NCBI GenBank assembly: GCA_964519405.1
Contig: CAZFLA010000001.1
Span: 30,374-94,373, forward strand
Length of the DNA: 64,000 bases
Source: G963677485 sp964519405
GTDB taxonomy: Bacteria > Armatimonadota > HRBIN16
Direction of reading: 5' to 3'
The notes under the pieces are model-generated. The model ran no database searches, was not told the DNA's origin, and worked only from the letters and a program-made list of their open reading frames with translations. This document shows positions 25,290 through 33,141 of the stretch, piece after piece. Within the stretch, counting starts at the first letter, position 1. Each line of letters begins with the position of its first letter. The position numbers and the translations under genes are program-made.

Positions 25290-26114
25290 ATGGTTCATGG
25301 ATGGATTCTTGGTTCGTTAGTATTAGGGACCACGCTCTGCTCGATGTTGGCCTTCGCGGGTGATGCACAAGGGCTTCAGAAACCGGTGGATGTGGCATTT
25401 AAAGCCAAACTTGACGGCTCTGAGCAACGATATGTGCTGATGCTGCCCGATTCCTTTGATAAAACTCAGAAACACGATGTGCTGATAGCCCTGCACGGTC
25501 ACGGATCGGACAGATGGCAGTATGTGCAGCAGGAACGGGGTGAGTGCCGTGGAGCACGCGACATGGCTGCGAAATACCAGATGATATATGTGTCGCCGGA
25601 TTACCGCGCATCTACCTCGTGGATGGGGCCTAAAGCCGAAGCTGATATGCTGCAGATCATTTCGGAGCTTAAGCGTAAATACCGTGTCAACCGGGTTTTC
25701 CTTATTGGCGGATCAATGGGTGCTACCTCGACGCTCACTTTTGCGGCACTTCATCCCAACCTAATTAGCGGCGTGTGCTGTCAGAACCCGTTGGCTAACC
25801 ATATGTTGTATGAAAACTTTCAAGACGCCATTTCTGCTTCGTTTGGCGGGACGAAGCAGCAGGTGCCGATGGAATATAAAAAGCGCAGTGCTGAATACTG
25901 GCCCGAGCGGTTCACCTTTCCGGTTGCCATCACCACTGGCGGACTAGATACTAGTGTGCCGCCCGATAGCGCTATCCGATTAGCAAACACTCTTAAAGTA
26001 ATGGGGCGTGATGTGCTGTTGATACACCGCGAGCAGACCGGCCACGAAACGAACTACGACGATACCGTTGCGGCATTCGAATTTGTGATGTCGCACGCGA
26101 AGAAGACCCCCTAG
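25290..26114 (+). CDS. Secreted alpha/beta-hydrolase (esterase D / PHB-depolymerase-like)
   Basis: 274 residues with a signal peptide (cleavage near 23, SMLAFA|GD). The alpha/beta-hydrolase core has the oxyanion region LIALHGHGSD, nucleophile S142 in IGGSMGATS, acid D220 in TTGGLDTSVPP and base H252 in QTGHETNY. These fit the LpqC/feruloyl-esterase-like group, which removes acyl groups from polysaccharides or degrades polyesters. In this carbohydrate-rich region an acetyl or feruloyl esterase is plausible. A 14-bp hairpin lies after the stop. Confidence 0.8.
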   Translation: MVHGWILGSLVLGTTLCSMLAFAGDAQGLQKPVDVAFKAKLDGSEQRYVLMLPDSFDKTQKHDVLIALHGHGSDRWQYVQQERGECRGARDMAAKYQMIYVSPDYRASTSWMGPKAEADMLQIISELKRKYRVNRVFLIGGSMGATSTLTFAALHPNLISGVCCQNPLANHMLYENFQDAISASFGGTKQQVPMEYKKRSAEYWPERFTFPVAITTGGLDTSVPPDSAIRLANTLKVMGRDVLLIHREQTGHETNYDDTVAAFEFVMSHAKKTP

Positions 26115-26146
26115 CCGTGCAACTGCTGGGGTTTGATATGGTGTAT

Positions 26147-26193
26147 CTGCGTGTAGATGGTTATTGATACCATCTACACGCAGTGGGGTATCA
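26147..26193 (+). promoter_or_regulatory. Two mutually exclusive hairpins upstream of the DUF488 operon
   Basis: Hairpin A pairs CTGCGTGTAGATGG (26147-26160) with CCATCTACACGCAG (26170-26183), a perfect 14-bp stem. Hairpin B pairs TGATACC (26165-26171) with GGTATCA (26187-26193). The two share bases and cannot form together. No T tract follows, so this is either a terminator of the esterase gene or a structured leader of the DUF488 operon. Confidence 0.5.
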
Positions 26194-26221
26194 TTTATGC
26201 AGGAGAGTGCATAAACGAGAG

Positions 26222-26788
26222 ATGGCGAACGCGATATATACTATAGGTCACAGCAACCACCCAATAGAACATTTCTACGCTTTACTGGGGCAGCATCACA
26301 TACATACATTGGTTGATGTTCGCACATCACCATATAGCCAGTATGCTGCATGGTTTAATAAAGAAGAGCTTAGTGACGGTATAAAGAAACTGGGCTTACA
26401 GTATTATTATGCGGGCAAGCATCTTGGCGGTCGCCCGACAGGATCGGTGTTTTACGATAAGAATGGTTATGCACTGTATGATGTGATGGCTGCAGATAAG
26501 CAGTTCATTAAAGCGTTGTCTCAGCTGCGCCATTTAGCCGCAATTTCATCACCGTTGGTGATCATGTGCAGTGAAGAAAATCCACGACTATGTCATCGAG
26601 GCTTGTTAATATCGCGTGTTCTTGATCAACAAGGTGTTGATGTGCAGCACATTATGGGTGACGGCAGTGTACAACCTCATCGTACTCTCTTTACCCATCA
26701 ACTGTCGCTGATAGACGGAGAAGATGAGTGGAAGTCTATACGATCGGTTTTACAACCAAGTCCGCAAGAGAGTTCTTCAACACAATAA
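26222..26788 (+). CDS. DUF488 family protein (first copy)
   Basis: 188 residues. It shows the complete DUF488 pattern: IYTIGHSNHPIEHFYALL at the start, TLVDVRTSPYSQYAAWF, YYYAGKHLGGRP in the middle and MCSEENPRLCHRGLLISRVL with the conserved C-x-E and CHR residues near the end. The biochemical function of DUF488 is not established; the conserved Cys/His/Arg set suggests an enzyme active site. ATG at 26222 is preferred to a GTG in frame at 26207. Its 3' end overlaps the next DUF488 gene by 61 bases in another frame. It is the first gene of a three-gene module. Confidence 0.85.
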   Translation: MANAIYTIGHSNHPIEHFYALLGQHHIHTLVDVRTSPYSQYAAWFNKEELSDGIKKLGLQYYYAGKHLGGRPTGSVFYDKNGYALYDVMAADKQFIKALSQLRHLAAISSPLVIMCSEENPRLCHRGLLISRVLDQQGVDVQHIMGDGSVQPHRTLFTHQLSLIDGEDEWKSIRSVLQPSPQESSSTQ

Positions 26789-27168
26789 AGACTGCGGGTA
26801 TCAAAAGACTTCTTGATATTCGTCTGAATAACAAATCCCAGCTAGCAGGATTCACGAAATGCCAGGACTTAAGCTATTTTCTGGAGCATATCTGTGGATG
26901 CCGCTATGAGCACGATGTTGATCTAGCTCCTACAGCCTCAATCCTTGCCGCCTACCGGAAAGACCACTGTTGGGTAAATTATGAAATTGCTTTTCAACAG
27001 TTGTTGATGGCTAGAGACAAACAGCTTCAGATAAAGTATTCCGCTGAGTATTTTAAAATTCCGACTGTGTTATTATGCAGCGAACCTACGCCTGATCACT
27101 GTCATAGAAGGTTAGTGGCTGAGTATTTACACAACCTATACAGCGATCTGCATGTCGTTCATCTCTAA
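26728..27168 (+). CDS. DUF488 family protein (second, short copy)
   Basis: 146 residues. MEVYTIGFTTKSAREFF opens the domain, followed by LLDIRLNNKSQLAGF and LLCSEPTPDHCHRRLVAEYL, so the C-x-E and CHR residues are kept. It lacks the longer C-terminus of the first copy. The GTG at 26728 has GGAGAAGATGA just upstream, and homology begins at this residue, so the 61-base overlap with the first copy is real. The two copies are only distantly alike, so they are old paralogues and not a recent duplication. Confidence 0.85.
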   Translation: MEVYTIGFTTKSAREFFNTIKTAGIKRLLDIRLNNKSQLAGFTKCQDLSYFLEHICGCRYEHDVDLAPTASILAAYRKDHCWVNYEIAFQQLLMARDKQLQIKYSAEYFKIPTVLLCSEPTPDHCHRRLVAEYLHNLYSDLHVVHL

Positions 27169-27182
27169 TCGGGTGACTATGA

Positions 27183-27806
27183 ATGAGTCGCATTGTGCTT
27201 TTAGCCAACTCAAGAAAGTGGAATGCTCGTTGTTTGGCTGGTATCGATCAGGTGACTGGCCGATGGATTAGGCCTGTTAGCTCACTTGTGGGTATATGTC
27301 ATAGCTGGCCAGCGAATCTCATTAACGATATCGATGTTTTCGATGTGATTGAATACAAATCCAGCGTTCCTCAACCGCTAAATTACCATCCCGAAGATGA
27401 ACTGCTTCTTGATCAGCCAAAACGGGTAGCACGGTTGAGCGACGATGAGATACAGGCGATGTGTGGAAAACTCAATGCGAGTGATGTCCATGAATTCATA
27501 GCAGATCGAGTTGCTATCGCCGAAGAGGAACTATCGGAGCGTGCACTGACATGCAGCTTGGCGGCATGTGTATGTAACGAGGTCTGTGTATATCAGGCTC
27601 AGCACCATGACAACATGCGATGTTGGTTCATGCTTGGAAATAGGAAGTATGAATTGCCATGCACTGATGACTATAGTATAGCTTCGGAAACCATGACCGT
27701 CGGTGATGTCCTGCATGGCCGTTTTCTTGTTTGCTTGAGCGTAGGGGAACCATATCGTGGGTATCACTATAAACTTGTTGCGACATTACGACGTCTGCCT
27801 GAATAA
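27183..27806 (+). CDS. Dual-OB-domain-like protein in the DUF488 module
   Basis: 207 residues, beta-rich. It begins MSRIVLLANSRKWNARCLAGID, then GRWIRPVS, EYKSSVPQPLNYHPEDELLL, and near the end GDVLHGRFLVCLSVGEPYRGYHYKLVA. This layout resembles proteins that databases name dual OB domain-containing; I recall them beside DUF488 genes but cannot confirm it here. OB folds usually bind nucleic acid or nucleotides. It starts 14 bases after the second DUF488 gene. It ends 10 bases from the convergent panD, so the module stops here. The family call is moderate and the function unknown. Confidence 0.55.
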   Translation: MSRIVLLANSRKWNARCLAGIDQVTGRWIRPVSSLVGICHSWPANLINDIDVFDVIEYKSSVPQPLNYHPEDELLLDQPKRVARLSDDEIQAMCGKLNASDVHEFIADRVAIAEEELSERALTCSLAACVCNEVCVYQAQHHDNMRCWFMLGNRKYELPCTDDYSIASETMTVGDVLHGRFLVCLSVGEPYRGYHYKLVATLRRLPE

Positions 27807-27816
27807 TATCGAAATT

Positions 27817-28188
27817 CTAGTAGCCGTGACCTGGTTGCGAGGAGAGATACCGCTCAAACCGGTTCTTTTCGTCAACCAGAATGACCTTGGCGGAGACAGC
27901 TTCGTCGGCAAGCGCAAATGCGGCGACGATGATTTGGTCGCCTTCTTTAGCGAGGTGAGCTCCCGCGCCGTTGATACACATCTGACCACTGCCTGGTTTA
28001 CCTTCGATGATGTAGGTTTCGAACCGGGATCCGTTGGTAATGTTCCAGATGTGCACCAACTCACCGGTATTCATACCTACCTTCGCAAGTAAGGTGCTGT
28101 CTATGGTGATGCTGCCGATATAGTCTAGGTTGGCTTCGGTAACAGTTGCTTTGTGTATTTTGGCTCGGAGAAACTGACGCAATATCAT
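27817..28188 (-). CDS. panD: Aspartate 1-decarboxylase PanD (proenzyme)
   Basis: Makes beta-alanine from aspartate for pantothenate and CoA. It is a pyruvoyl enzyme that cuts itself between G25 and S26 in DYIGSITID. The AKIHKATVTEANLDYIGS motif and the conserved NGSRFETYIIEG and GAGAHLAKEGDQIIV are all present. Length 123 is typical. ATG at 28186-28188 is used (a GTG directly before it is also possible), with AAGGA nine bases upstream. No panB or panC is nearby. Confidence 0.96.
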   Translation of the reverse strand: MILRQFLRAKIHKATVTEANLDYIGSITIDSTLLAKVGMNTGELVHIWNITNGSRFETYIIEGKPGSGQMCINGAGAHLAKEGDQIIVAAFALADEAVSAKVILVDEKNRFERYLSSQPGHGY

Positions 28189-28237
28189 CACTCAACAGTC
28201 CTTAGTTAACTAGTGTCCAATATCATTATGCGTAATT

Positions 28238-28309
28238 CATAAGCGTTTGTCAGCTTATGTTATGTCTGCTATCATCAAGGAAAACTCACTGTGGTATTTA
28301 TTACAGTGA
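28238..28309. promoter_or_regulatory. Two inverted repeats in the panD / GNAT divergent region
   Basis: CATAAGC-N8-GCTTATG spans 28238-28259, and TCACTGT-N10-ACAGTGA spans 28286-28309. Both have the size of operators for dimeric regulators and lie between the two start codons. Confidence 0.4.
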
Positions 28310-28341
28310 AACAGCTGCATATATTGGTAGGAAGGTGATAT

Positions 28342-28887
28342 ATGGTATTTTACGATATCATTCATGACAGCATTATGCTGAGGCAGATAGAACACTGTCA
28401 TGCGATGGCGATATTTGATGAAGTTGAAGCTAGCCGAGACTGCTTACGCCTGTGGCTGCCATGGGTTGACGCAACGACTAGTGTTGCTGATATTGATGCG
28501 TTCATCACATCATCAAATAGGCGATACGATGAGGATGGCTCGGTAACAGCAATCATATCTTGGCGATCGCATATTAGCGGAATTGTTTCGCTGATGAATC
28601 GCACTGAAGGGACATATGAGGTTGGATACTGGCTGTCGGTGAACTACCAAGGACATGGCATCATGACGACAGCAGTGCAGCTGATGGTCGATTATGCATT
28701 TGCCGTATTGCATGCCAAATGTGTTGAGATCCGGGTTCAACCGACGAATACCAAAAGCCGAGCCATACCAGAACGACTGGGATTTACCATCATACGCATC
28801 GACCACATACAGGCCATCGAGATGGTTGTCTACAGCATGACACTGTGTCACTGGTCATCGGAAACAGACCGAATGAACGCGATTTAG
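28342..28887 (+). CDS. GNAT acetyltransferase, RimJ/RimL type
   Basis: 181 residues. Transfers an acetyl group from acetyl-CoA to an N-terminal amine, probably of a protein. It shows the RimL layout: EASRDCLRLWLPWVDA, then EVGYWLSVNYQGHGIMTTAV (acetyl-CoA loop Q/RxxGxG/A in the form YQGHGIMT) and VQPTNTKSRAIPERLGF (motif B, N-x2-S). AAGGTGAT precedes the ATG. It stands alone, divergent from panD and convergent with the endonuclease/phosphatase gene. Confidence 0.85.
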   Translation: MVFYDIIHDSIMLRQIEHCHAMAIFDEVEASRDCLRLWLPWVDATTSVADIDAFITSSNRRYDEDGSVTAIISWRSHISGIVSLMNRTEGTYEVGYWLSVNYQGHGIMTTAVQLMVDYAFAVLHAKCVEIRVQPTNTKSRAIPERLGFTIIRIDHIQAIEMVVYSMTLCHWSSETDRMNAI

Positions 28888-28901
28888 ACTGTCATGGCTG
28901 C

Positions 28902-29597
28902 TTACACTGTTATTGTTATGCCAGAGGCTAGGATGGGCCTGTGATCTGAGGCAGGGCTTTCCATCACTCGGATGGCTTCAGCTTTAACGTCTTCAGTCGC
29001 AAGTATATAGTCTATGCGATGGGTGGGGGTATCGGCTGGGAACGTAAACTCTTCCGATCCAAGTTCGGTTGCCATGTCGCATAATCCAGATTTCTTGATC
29101 AGTGTTTTTACCGCTTGCTTATCTGATGTTTCGTTGAAATCACCGCAGATGACTTTAGGCCCTGCTACCGCATTCATGATGCCTGAAATGAACGTGGCTT
29201 GGTTTACTCGTTCGGCAGAGCCAAGGCCGAGGTGTGTACAGAAAACACTGATAACTCCACCCTCCGATGCAACCTGAGCGTGAATGAGCCCTCGCTGTTC
29301 GTCCTCACTGGGAAGCAGATAGGTGTTGATCTTTGTAATCGGCAGTTTTGACAACAGCGCTATTCCGTAGTTGTAGTGAGCAAGGGGCAATACACCATGA
29401 AACAGTGTATTCATGCTTAGCGCTTTAGACAGCAGTGTTGGCTGATCACCAAATCCATGTCCTGGCTCCCATTGTTCCACCTCTTGTAGGCAGATAATGT
29501 CTGCATTCCACCGAAGCAGCTCTCCTGCGACACGATCAAGTGAACGGAAGTTGTCGATACCGCGTCCTGCACGAATGTTATAGGTTAGAATATTCAT
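28902..29597 (-). CDS. Endonuclease/exonuclease/phosphatase (EEP) family protein
   Basis: 231 residues without a signal peptide. EEP-fold metal-site motifs are present in order: MNILTYNIRAG (N7), ICLQEVEQWE (metal Glu), ICGDFNETSD (D/N pair), HRIDYILAT and ASDHRPILA (catalytic D-H). EEP enzymes cut phosphoester bonds in nucleic acids, phospholipids or inositol phosphates; the substrate here is unclear. Its start overlaps the GH28 stop by 4 bases (ATGA), so it is co-translated with a pectin-type hydrolase, which is an odd pairing. Confidence 0.85.
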   Translation of the reverse strand: MNILTYNIRAGRGIDNFRSLDRVAGELLRWNADIICLQEVEQWEPGHGFGDQPTLLSKALSMNTLFHGVLPLAHYNYGIALLSKLPITKINTYLLPSEDEQRGLIHAQVASEGGVISVFCTHLGLGSAERVNQATFISGIMNAVAGPKVICGDFNETSDKQAVKTLIKKSGLCDMATELGSEEFTFPADTPTHRIDYILATEDVKAEAIRVMESPASDHRPILASGITITV

Positions 29598-30877
29598 TTG
29601 TTGTTGCCAATCACCTTGTTAGTATCTGCTGTCTGAATAGCGATGTTGCGAAATTGGACGTCTTGAACGCTGTTACCCACTAGGAACCGATCTGATTTCG
29701 TGCAGGTGACATTGATATTCTCAATGAGCACATTACGGAAATCAATCTGTTTGTATCCCTGGATGGTGCCTGGGTTATCACACTCACCAGTGAAATTGCG
29801 AATCACGATGTTGCGGAAGTGCGAATATCCTTTATCTATCGGTAGAGCTGCCTTCGCGAAGTCCGCTTCCCAGTGCTCGTTCTGACCAAATGGGATCTCG
29901 CATGAGATTAACCGGGCGACATTCTTGATATGGAAGTTCTCAACGATGATGTTTTCCGCACCGCCGCCGCGCCCAAGCGCGGTTTTGAACCTGACGACAG
30001 GGTTGTAGTATCCGTATTTGGGGTCGGTATCGGTAAGCCCATCAACTGTGCAGTTCGTGGCATGAACATTGCGGATCCATCCGGATATCTCGCTGCCGCA
30101 GTCGATAACTCCATGCCCAGAACCGAAACGACAGTTCCGGATGATTACATTTTCTGTGGGGCGGTTTGCTTGGATACCTAGAATATCCCGTCCTGATTTC
30201 AACGAGATGCCGTCGTCGGACACCGAAATATAACACCCTTCGATCAATACGTCGCTGGATGAGTCCACATCGATACCGTCCGAGCTAGGGGCCGCAACTG
30301 GGCCAATAGGTGCGGTTATCGTGAGGTTTCGCACCACGGCATGGCTGCAGTAAAGAAGGTGCAGGTTCCAGAATGAAGAATCTTTGAGGTGCAGTCCATC
30401 TATGTTGATATTGGAGCCGTTGCATACGCTGATCAGCTTAGGGTAGTTCGCCCAATCCGCCGGTTTGTCCTTAGCCTTTTGATACTTCCAAAACTCCTGC
30501 CACCATTTCAGCCCGCTTCCATCGAGCGTGCCTTTACCGTAGATATGCACATCGGTGAGGCCCTTATCTTTATATGTGCCCGCATTGACAAGTGCAGCCG
30601 GACCTTTTAGCTCGCTGCCAGCCCACAGATTGGTCACCACCGCAAAGTCCTGACGGTTTTGCGATGCCTTCAATACTGCGCCTTCTTGTAGCCAAAGCTG
30701 AACGGATTGCTTCAAAAAGAGTGATCCCGATATGAATGTACCGGCAGGGATGACAACCACACCGCCGCCTTTACCAGCACAGACATCAATAGCCTTCTGT
30801 ATTGCCTTGGTGTTCAGTGTGTCAGCGTTAGCACGAGCACCATAATCCGTTATTTTATACTCAGTCGGGGTTTTCAT
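29594..30877 (-). CDS. Glycoside hydrolase family 28 (polygalacturonase / rhamnogalacturonan type)
   Basis: 427 residues of a right-handed beta-helix, no signal peptide. It starts YKITDYGARANADTLNTKAI, the usual GH28 entry. Active-site motifs are SSDGIDVDSS, ISVSDDGISLKSG (the catalytic Asp pair), GSGHGVIDCGSE (catalytic-site His) and VRFKTALGRGG (R-x-K substrate binder). GH28 hydrolyses galacturonan or rhamnogalacturonan, here probably inside the cell on imported oligosaccharides. It is divergent from the GH36 gene, with a palindrome in the shared promoter region. Confidence 0.92.
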   Translation of the reverse strand: MKTPTEYKITDYGARANADTLNTKAIQKAIDVCAGKGGGVVVIPAGTFISGSLFLKQSVQLWLQEGAVLKASQNRQDFAVVTNLWAGSELKGPAALVNAGTYKDKGLTDVHIYGKGTLDGSGLKWWQEFWKYQKAKDKPADWANYPKLISVCNGSNINIDGLHLKDSSFWNLHLLYCSHAVVRNLTITAPIGPVAAPSSDGIDVDSSSDVLIEGCYISVSDDGISLKSGRDILGIQANRPTENVIIRNCRFGSGHGVIDCGSEISGWIRNVHATNCTVDGLTDTDPKYGYYNPVVRFKTALGRGGGAENIIVENFHIKNVARLISCEIPFGQNEHWEADFAKAALPIDKGYSHFRNIVIRNFTGECDNPGTIQGYKQIDFRNVLIENINVTCTKSDRFLVGNSVQDVQFRNIAIQTADTNKVIGNNK

Positions 30878-30993
30878 GATGGCTCCTATACCTATGAGAC
30901 AAATCCTACTGCTTTGATTACTGGTTTTATTATGCGCCTAAATTCCTGTGTGATACCTTGTGTGACACGGAAATGTGGAATACAATATGGTAG

Positions 30994-31007
30994 ATTAATC
31001 GATTAAT
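30994..31007. promoter_or_regulatory. 14-bp perfect palindrome ahead of GH36
   Basis: ATTAATCGATTAAT, centred on CG like LacI-family operators, lies 21 bases before the GH36 start codon. A direct repeat TGTGATAC / TGTGACAC is found just upstream at about 30951-30968. No LacI gene is in the window. Confidence 0.45.
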
Positions 31008-31027
31008 TCGCATCTGAGGTTTTACAT

Positions 31028-33076
31028 ATGCAGAACTCCGATATGCCGTCACTTCCGTTTAGCAACGTCTCTGTTCCACAGCCATTGGCTCAAGCCGTGA
31101 TCGATTGGGTGAAGTCAGCCTTTATAGCCACTGACACCGCGCAGCAGAGCGGCCAAATACTATTAAAGCCCACCGAACTACCGTTTAGTTTTATATATAA
31201 TGGACATCCGGTTCATGAGCTGATATCAAGTTGGACGCACAAATCAACTTGTGAGCAGGTCGGCGAGCTCATGACGATCACCGCAGAATGGCAAGATCCT
31301 GACACGGCGCTTTGCGTAGTTGCCGATGTCAAGGTGTTTACCAAATACGCTGCTGTGGATTGGGTGCTGCATATTGAGAACCGCGGTGATGCTGATTCCC
31401 CGCTGATGGAAAACATCCAAACTGTCGATATTTCCTTGAAGACCGACAGCCGTGAAGCGACACCTGTGCTTCATCAGCTTCATGGTGACTCGTGCGGGGG
31501 AATGAGCTTTGCTCCGTTCGATACGGATTTCTTTTGGCCTGGTCAAACATTCTCATTAGCGCCAAGTGGTGGTCGCCCCTCGAATGCTACAGCATTTCCG
31601 TTCTTTAACTTCGAATACGAAGGTCAGGGGATCATCACTGCGATAGGGTGGTCTGGTCAGTGGGCGGCGATTTTCCGACGTTCTGATGATAAACTCCAAA
31701 CCACATTCAAGGCTGGTATGGAGTTAACACATTTAATACTGCACGCCGGTGAGAAGATCCGCACTCCGCGCATACTCATGATGCCATGGGCGGCTGCTCG
31801 TGCTGAGGCACACAACAACTTCCGAAAGCTTTTGCTGGAGCATTACCAGCCCAAGCCAAACGGTCACTTAATAAACATGCCTGTTGTTTTGCAAACTTTC
31901 GATTTATACCATAACTTCACCACTGACCACGTTGATTTCCCAGGATGGGCAACCGAAGCTGGGCAGCTGGATGCCGTGGAGGCGGCTCACAAGCTGGGAT
32001 GCGATACATACTGGTTTGATGCAGGTTGGTTTGTGGGTGACTTTCCGGCAGGTGCAGGCAACTGGTTCTGCAAACCGAAGGAGTTTCCTAACGGGTTAAA
32101 GCCTGTCAGCGATCGCTGTCATGAGCTTGGTATGAAGTTCGTGCTTTGGTTTGAACCCAACAGAGTGGCTCCCAACACTCAGATTGCTAACGAGCACTCC
32201 GAGTGGCTGCTGGGCAGCGCTGAAGCAGATCGTCTGTATAACCTTGGTGATCCCGCGGCGCAGCGTTGGATGACGGATATGCTGTCCGCACGCATATCGG
32301 AATTTGGTGTTGATGTCTACAGAGAAGACTACAATATCGATCCGTTATCATTCTGGCGTATGAATGATACCGCTGACCGGCAAGGAATGACCGAGATCCG
32401 GTTTGTGGAAGGACATTACACGATGTGGGATGAGCTGCTAGAACGACACCCCGGCTTGTGGATAGACAACTGCGCAAGCGGTGGACGCAGAATTGACCTC
32501 GAAACATATTCACGCTCTGTGCCACTATGGCGCAGCGATACGGGTTGTTTTGCCGGACACCCAGAATGGAACCAACTGCAGTCCGCGGCGTTAAGCCAGT
32601 ATTTGCCGCTGCATACTGCATGCGGCTGGCAGTCCGATGCCTATACACTGCGGAGCTCCGCAACGTCCGGCGTGATTGTGCAGCTGCCGTATCACGATAT
32701 GGATTTTGATTATGAGTATGCCCGAAAAGCCATCGCTGAAGCGGACAGCTACAGGAAATACTGGTATGGTGACTTCTATAACCTTACTGGAGTAACATCT
32801 AATATTGATGATATGATCGCCTATCAGTTCTTCAGAAAAGACTTGAATGCTGGGGTGGCGTATGTCTATCGAAGGCAACTATGCTGCTATGCTGGCATCA
32901 CACTATGTCTTCAGGGCTTAGATGAGGCGGCTATGTATCAGGTGACGTTTGTCGATGATGACCGCCAGGAATGTGCTCAGTCACTGATCAGCGGAGCCGA
33001 CTTAATGAACAAAGGTCTTGATGTGAAACTGCCGAAGAAAAGCAGTATGGTGATCCACTTATCGCAGGTGTCTTAG
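31028..33076 (+). CDS. GH36-type alpha-galactosidase
   Basis: 682 residues, no signal peptide. An N-terminal beta-sandwich (to about 280) leads into the (beta/alpha)8 barrel. The barrel contains DTYWFDAGWFVGDF, MKFVLWFEPNRVAP, the nucleophile strand VDVYREDYN (D434), WIDNCASGGRRIDLET and PLWRSDT (acid/base Asp). This set matches clan GH-D, family 36, which removes terminal alpha-galactose. The usual K-x-D before the nucleophile is R-E-D here, seen in a subgroup of GH36-like enzymes. It is the only plus-strand gene between two minus-strand ones. Confidence 0.9.
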   Translation: MQNSDMPSLPFSNVSVPQPLAQAVIDWVKSAFIATDTAQQSGQILLKPTELPFSFIYNGHPVHELISSWTHKSTCEQVGELMTITAEWQDPDTALCVVADVKVFTKYAAVDWVLHIENRGDADSPLMENIQTVDISLKTDSREATPVLHQLHGDSCGGMSFAPFDTDFFWPGQTFSLAPSGGRPSNATAFPFFNFEYEGQGIITAIGWSGQWAAIFRRSDDKLQTTFKAGMELTHLILHAGEKIRTPRILMMPWAAARAEAHNNFRKLLLEHYQPKPNGHLINMPVVLQTFDLYHNFTTDHVDFPGWATEAGQLDAVEAAHKLGCDTYWFDAGWFVGDFPAGAGNWFCKPKEFPNGLKPVSDRCHELGMKFVLWFEPNRVAPNTQIANEHSEWLLGSAEADRLYNLGDPAAQRWMTDMLSARISEFGVDVYREDYNIDPLSFWRMNDTADRQGMTEIRFVEGHYTMWDELLERHPGLWIDNCASGGRRIDLETYSRSVPLWRSDTGCFAGHPEWNQLQSAALSQYLPLHTACGWQSDAYTLRSSATSGVIVQLPYHDMDFDYEYARKAIAEADSYRKYWYGDFYNLTGVTSNIDDMIAYQFFRKDLNAGVAYVYRRQLCCYAGITLCLQGLDEAAMYQVTFVDDDRQECAQSLISGADLMNKGLDVKLPKKSSMVIHLSQVS

Positions 33077-33089
33077 GTAATATTGGCAG

Positions 33090-33122
33090 CCCTCCTTCCG
33101 GTGACAATCACCGGAAGGAGGG
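33090..33122. terminator. Hairpin between convergent GH36 and propeller genes
   Basis: A perfect 15-bp GC-rich stem (33090-33104 with 33108-33122, loop CAA). It lacks a clear T tract on either strand. It probably insulates the two convergent genes. Confidence 0.65.
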
Positions 33123-33141
33123 TTGCTCTAGATGGTATGTG

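Noticed and set aside
26222..27168. Recent tandem duplication or a frameshifted single DUF488 gene
   Set aside because: Each frame carries its own complete start, DVR/DIR and CHR motifs, and the two are only distantly similar, so they are two genes.
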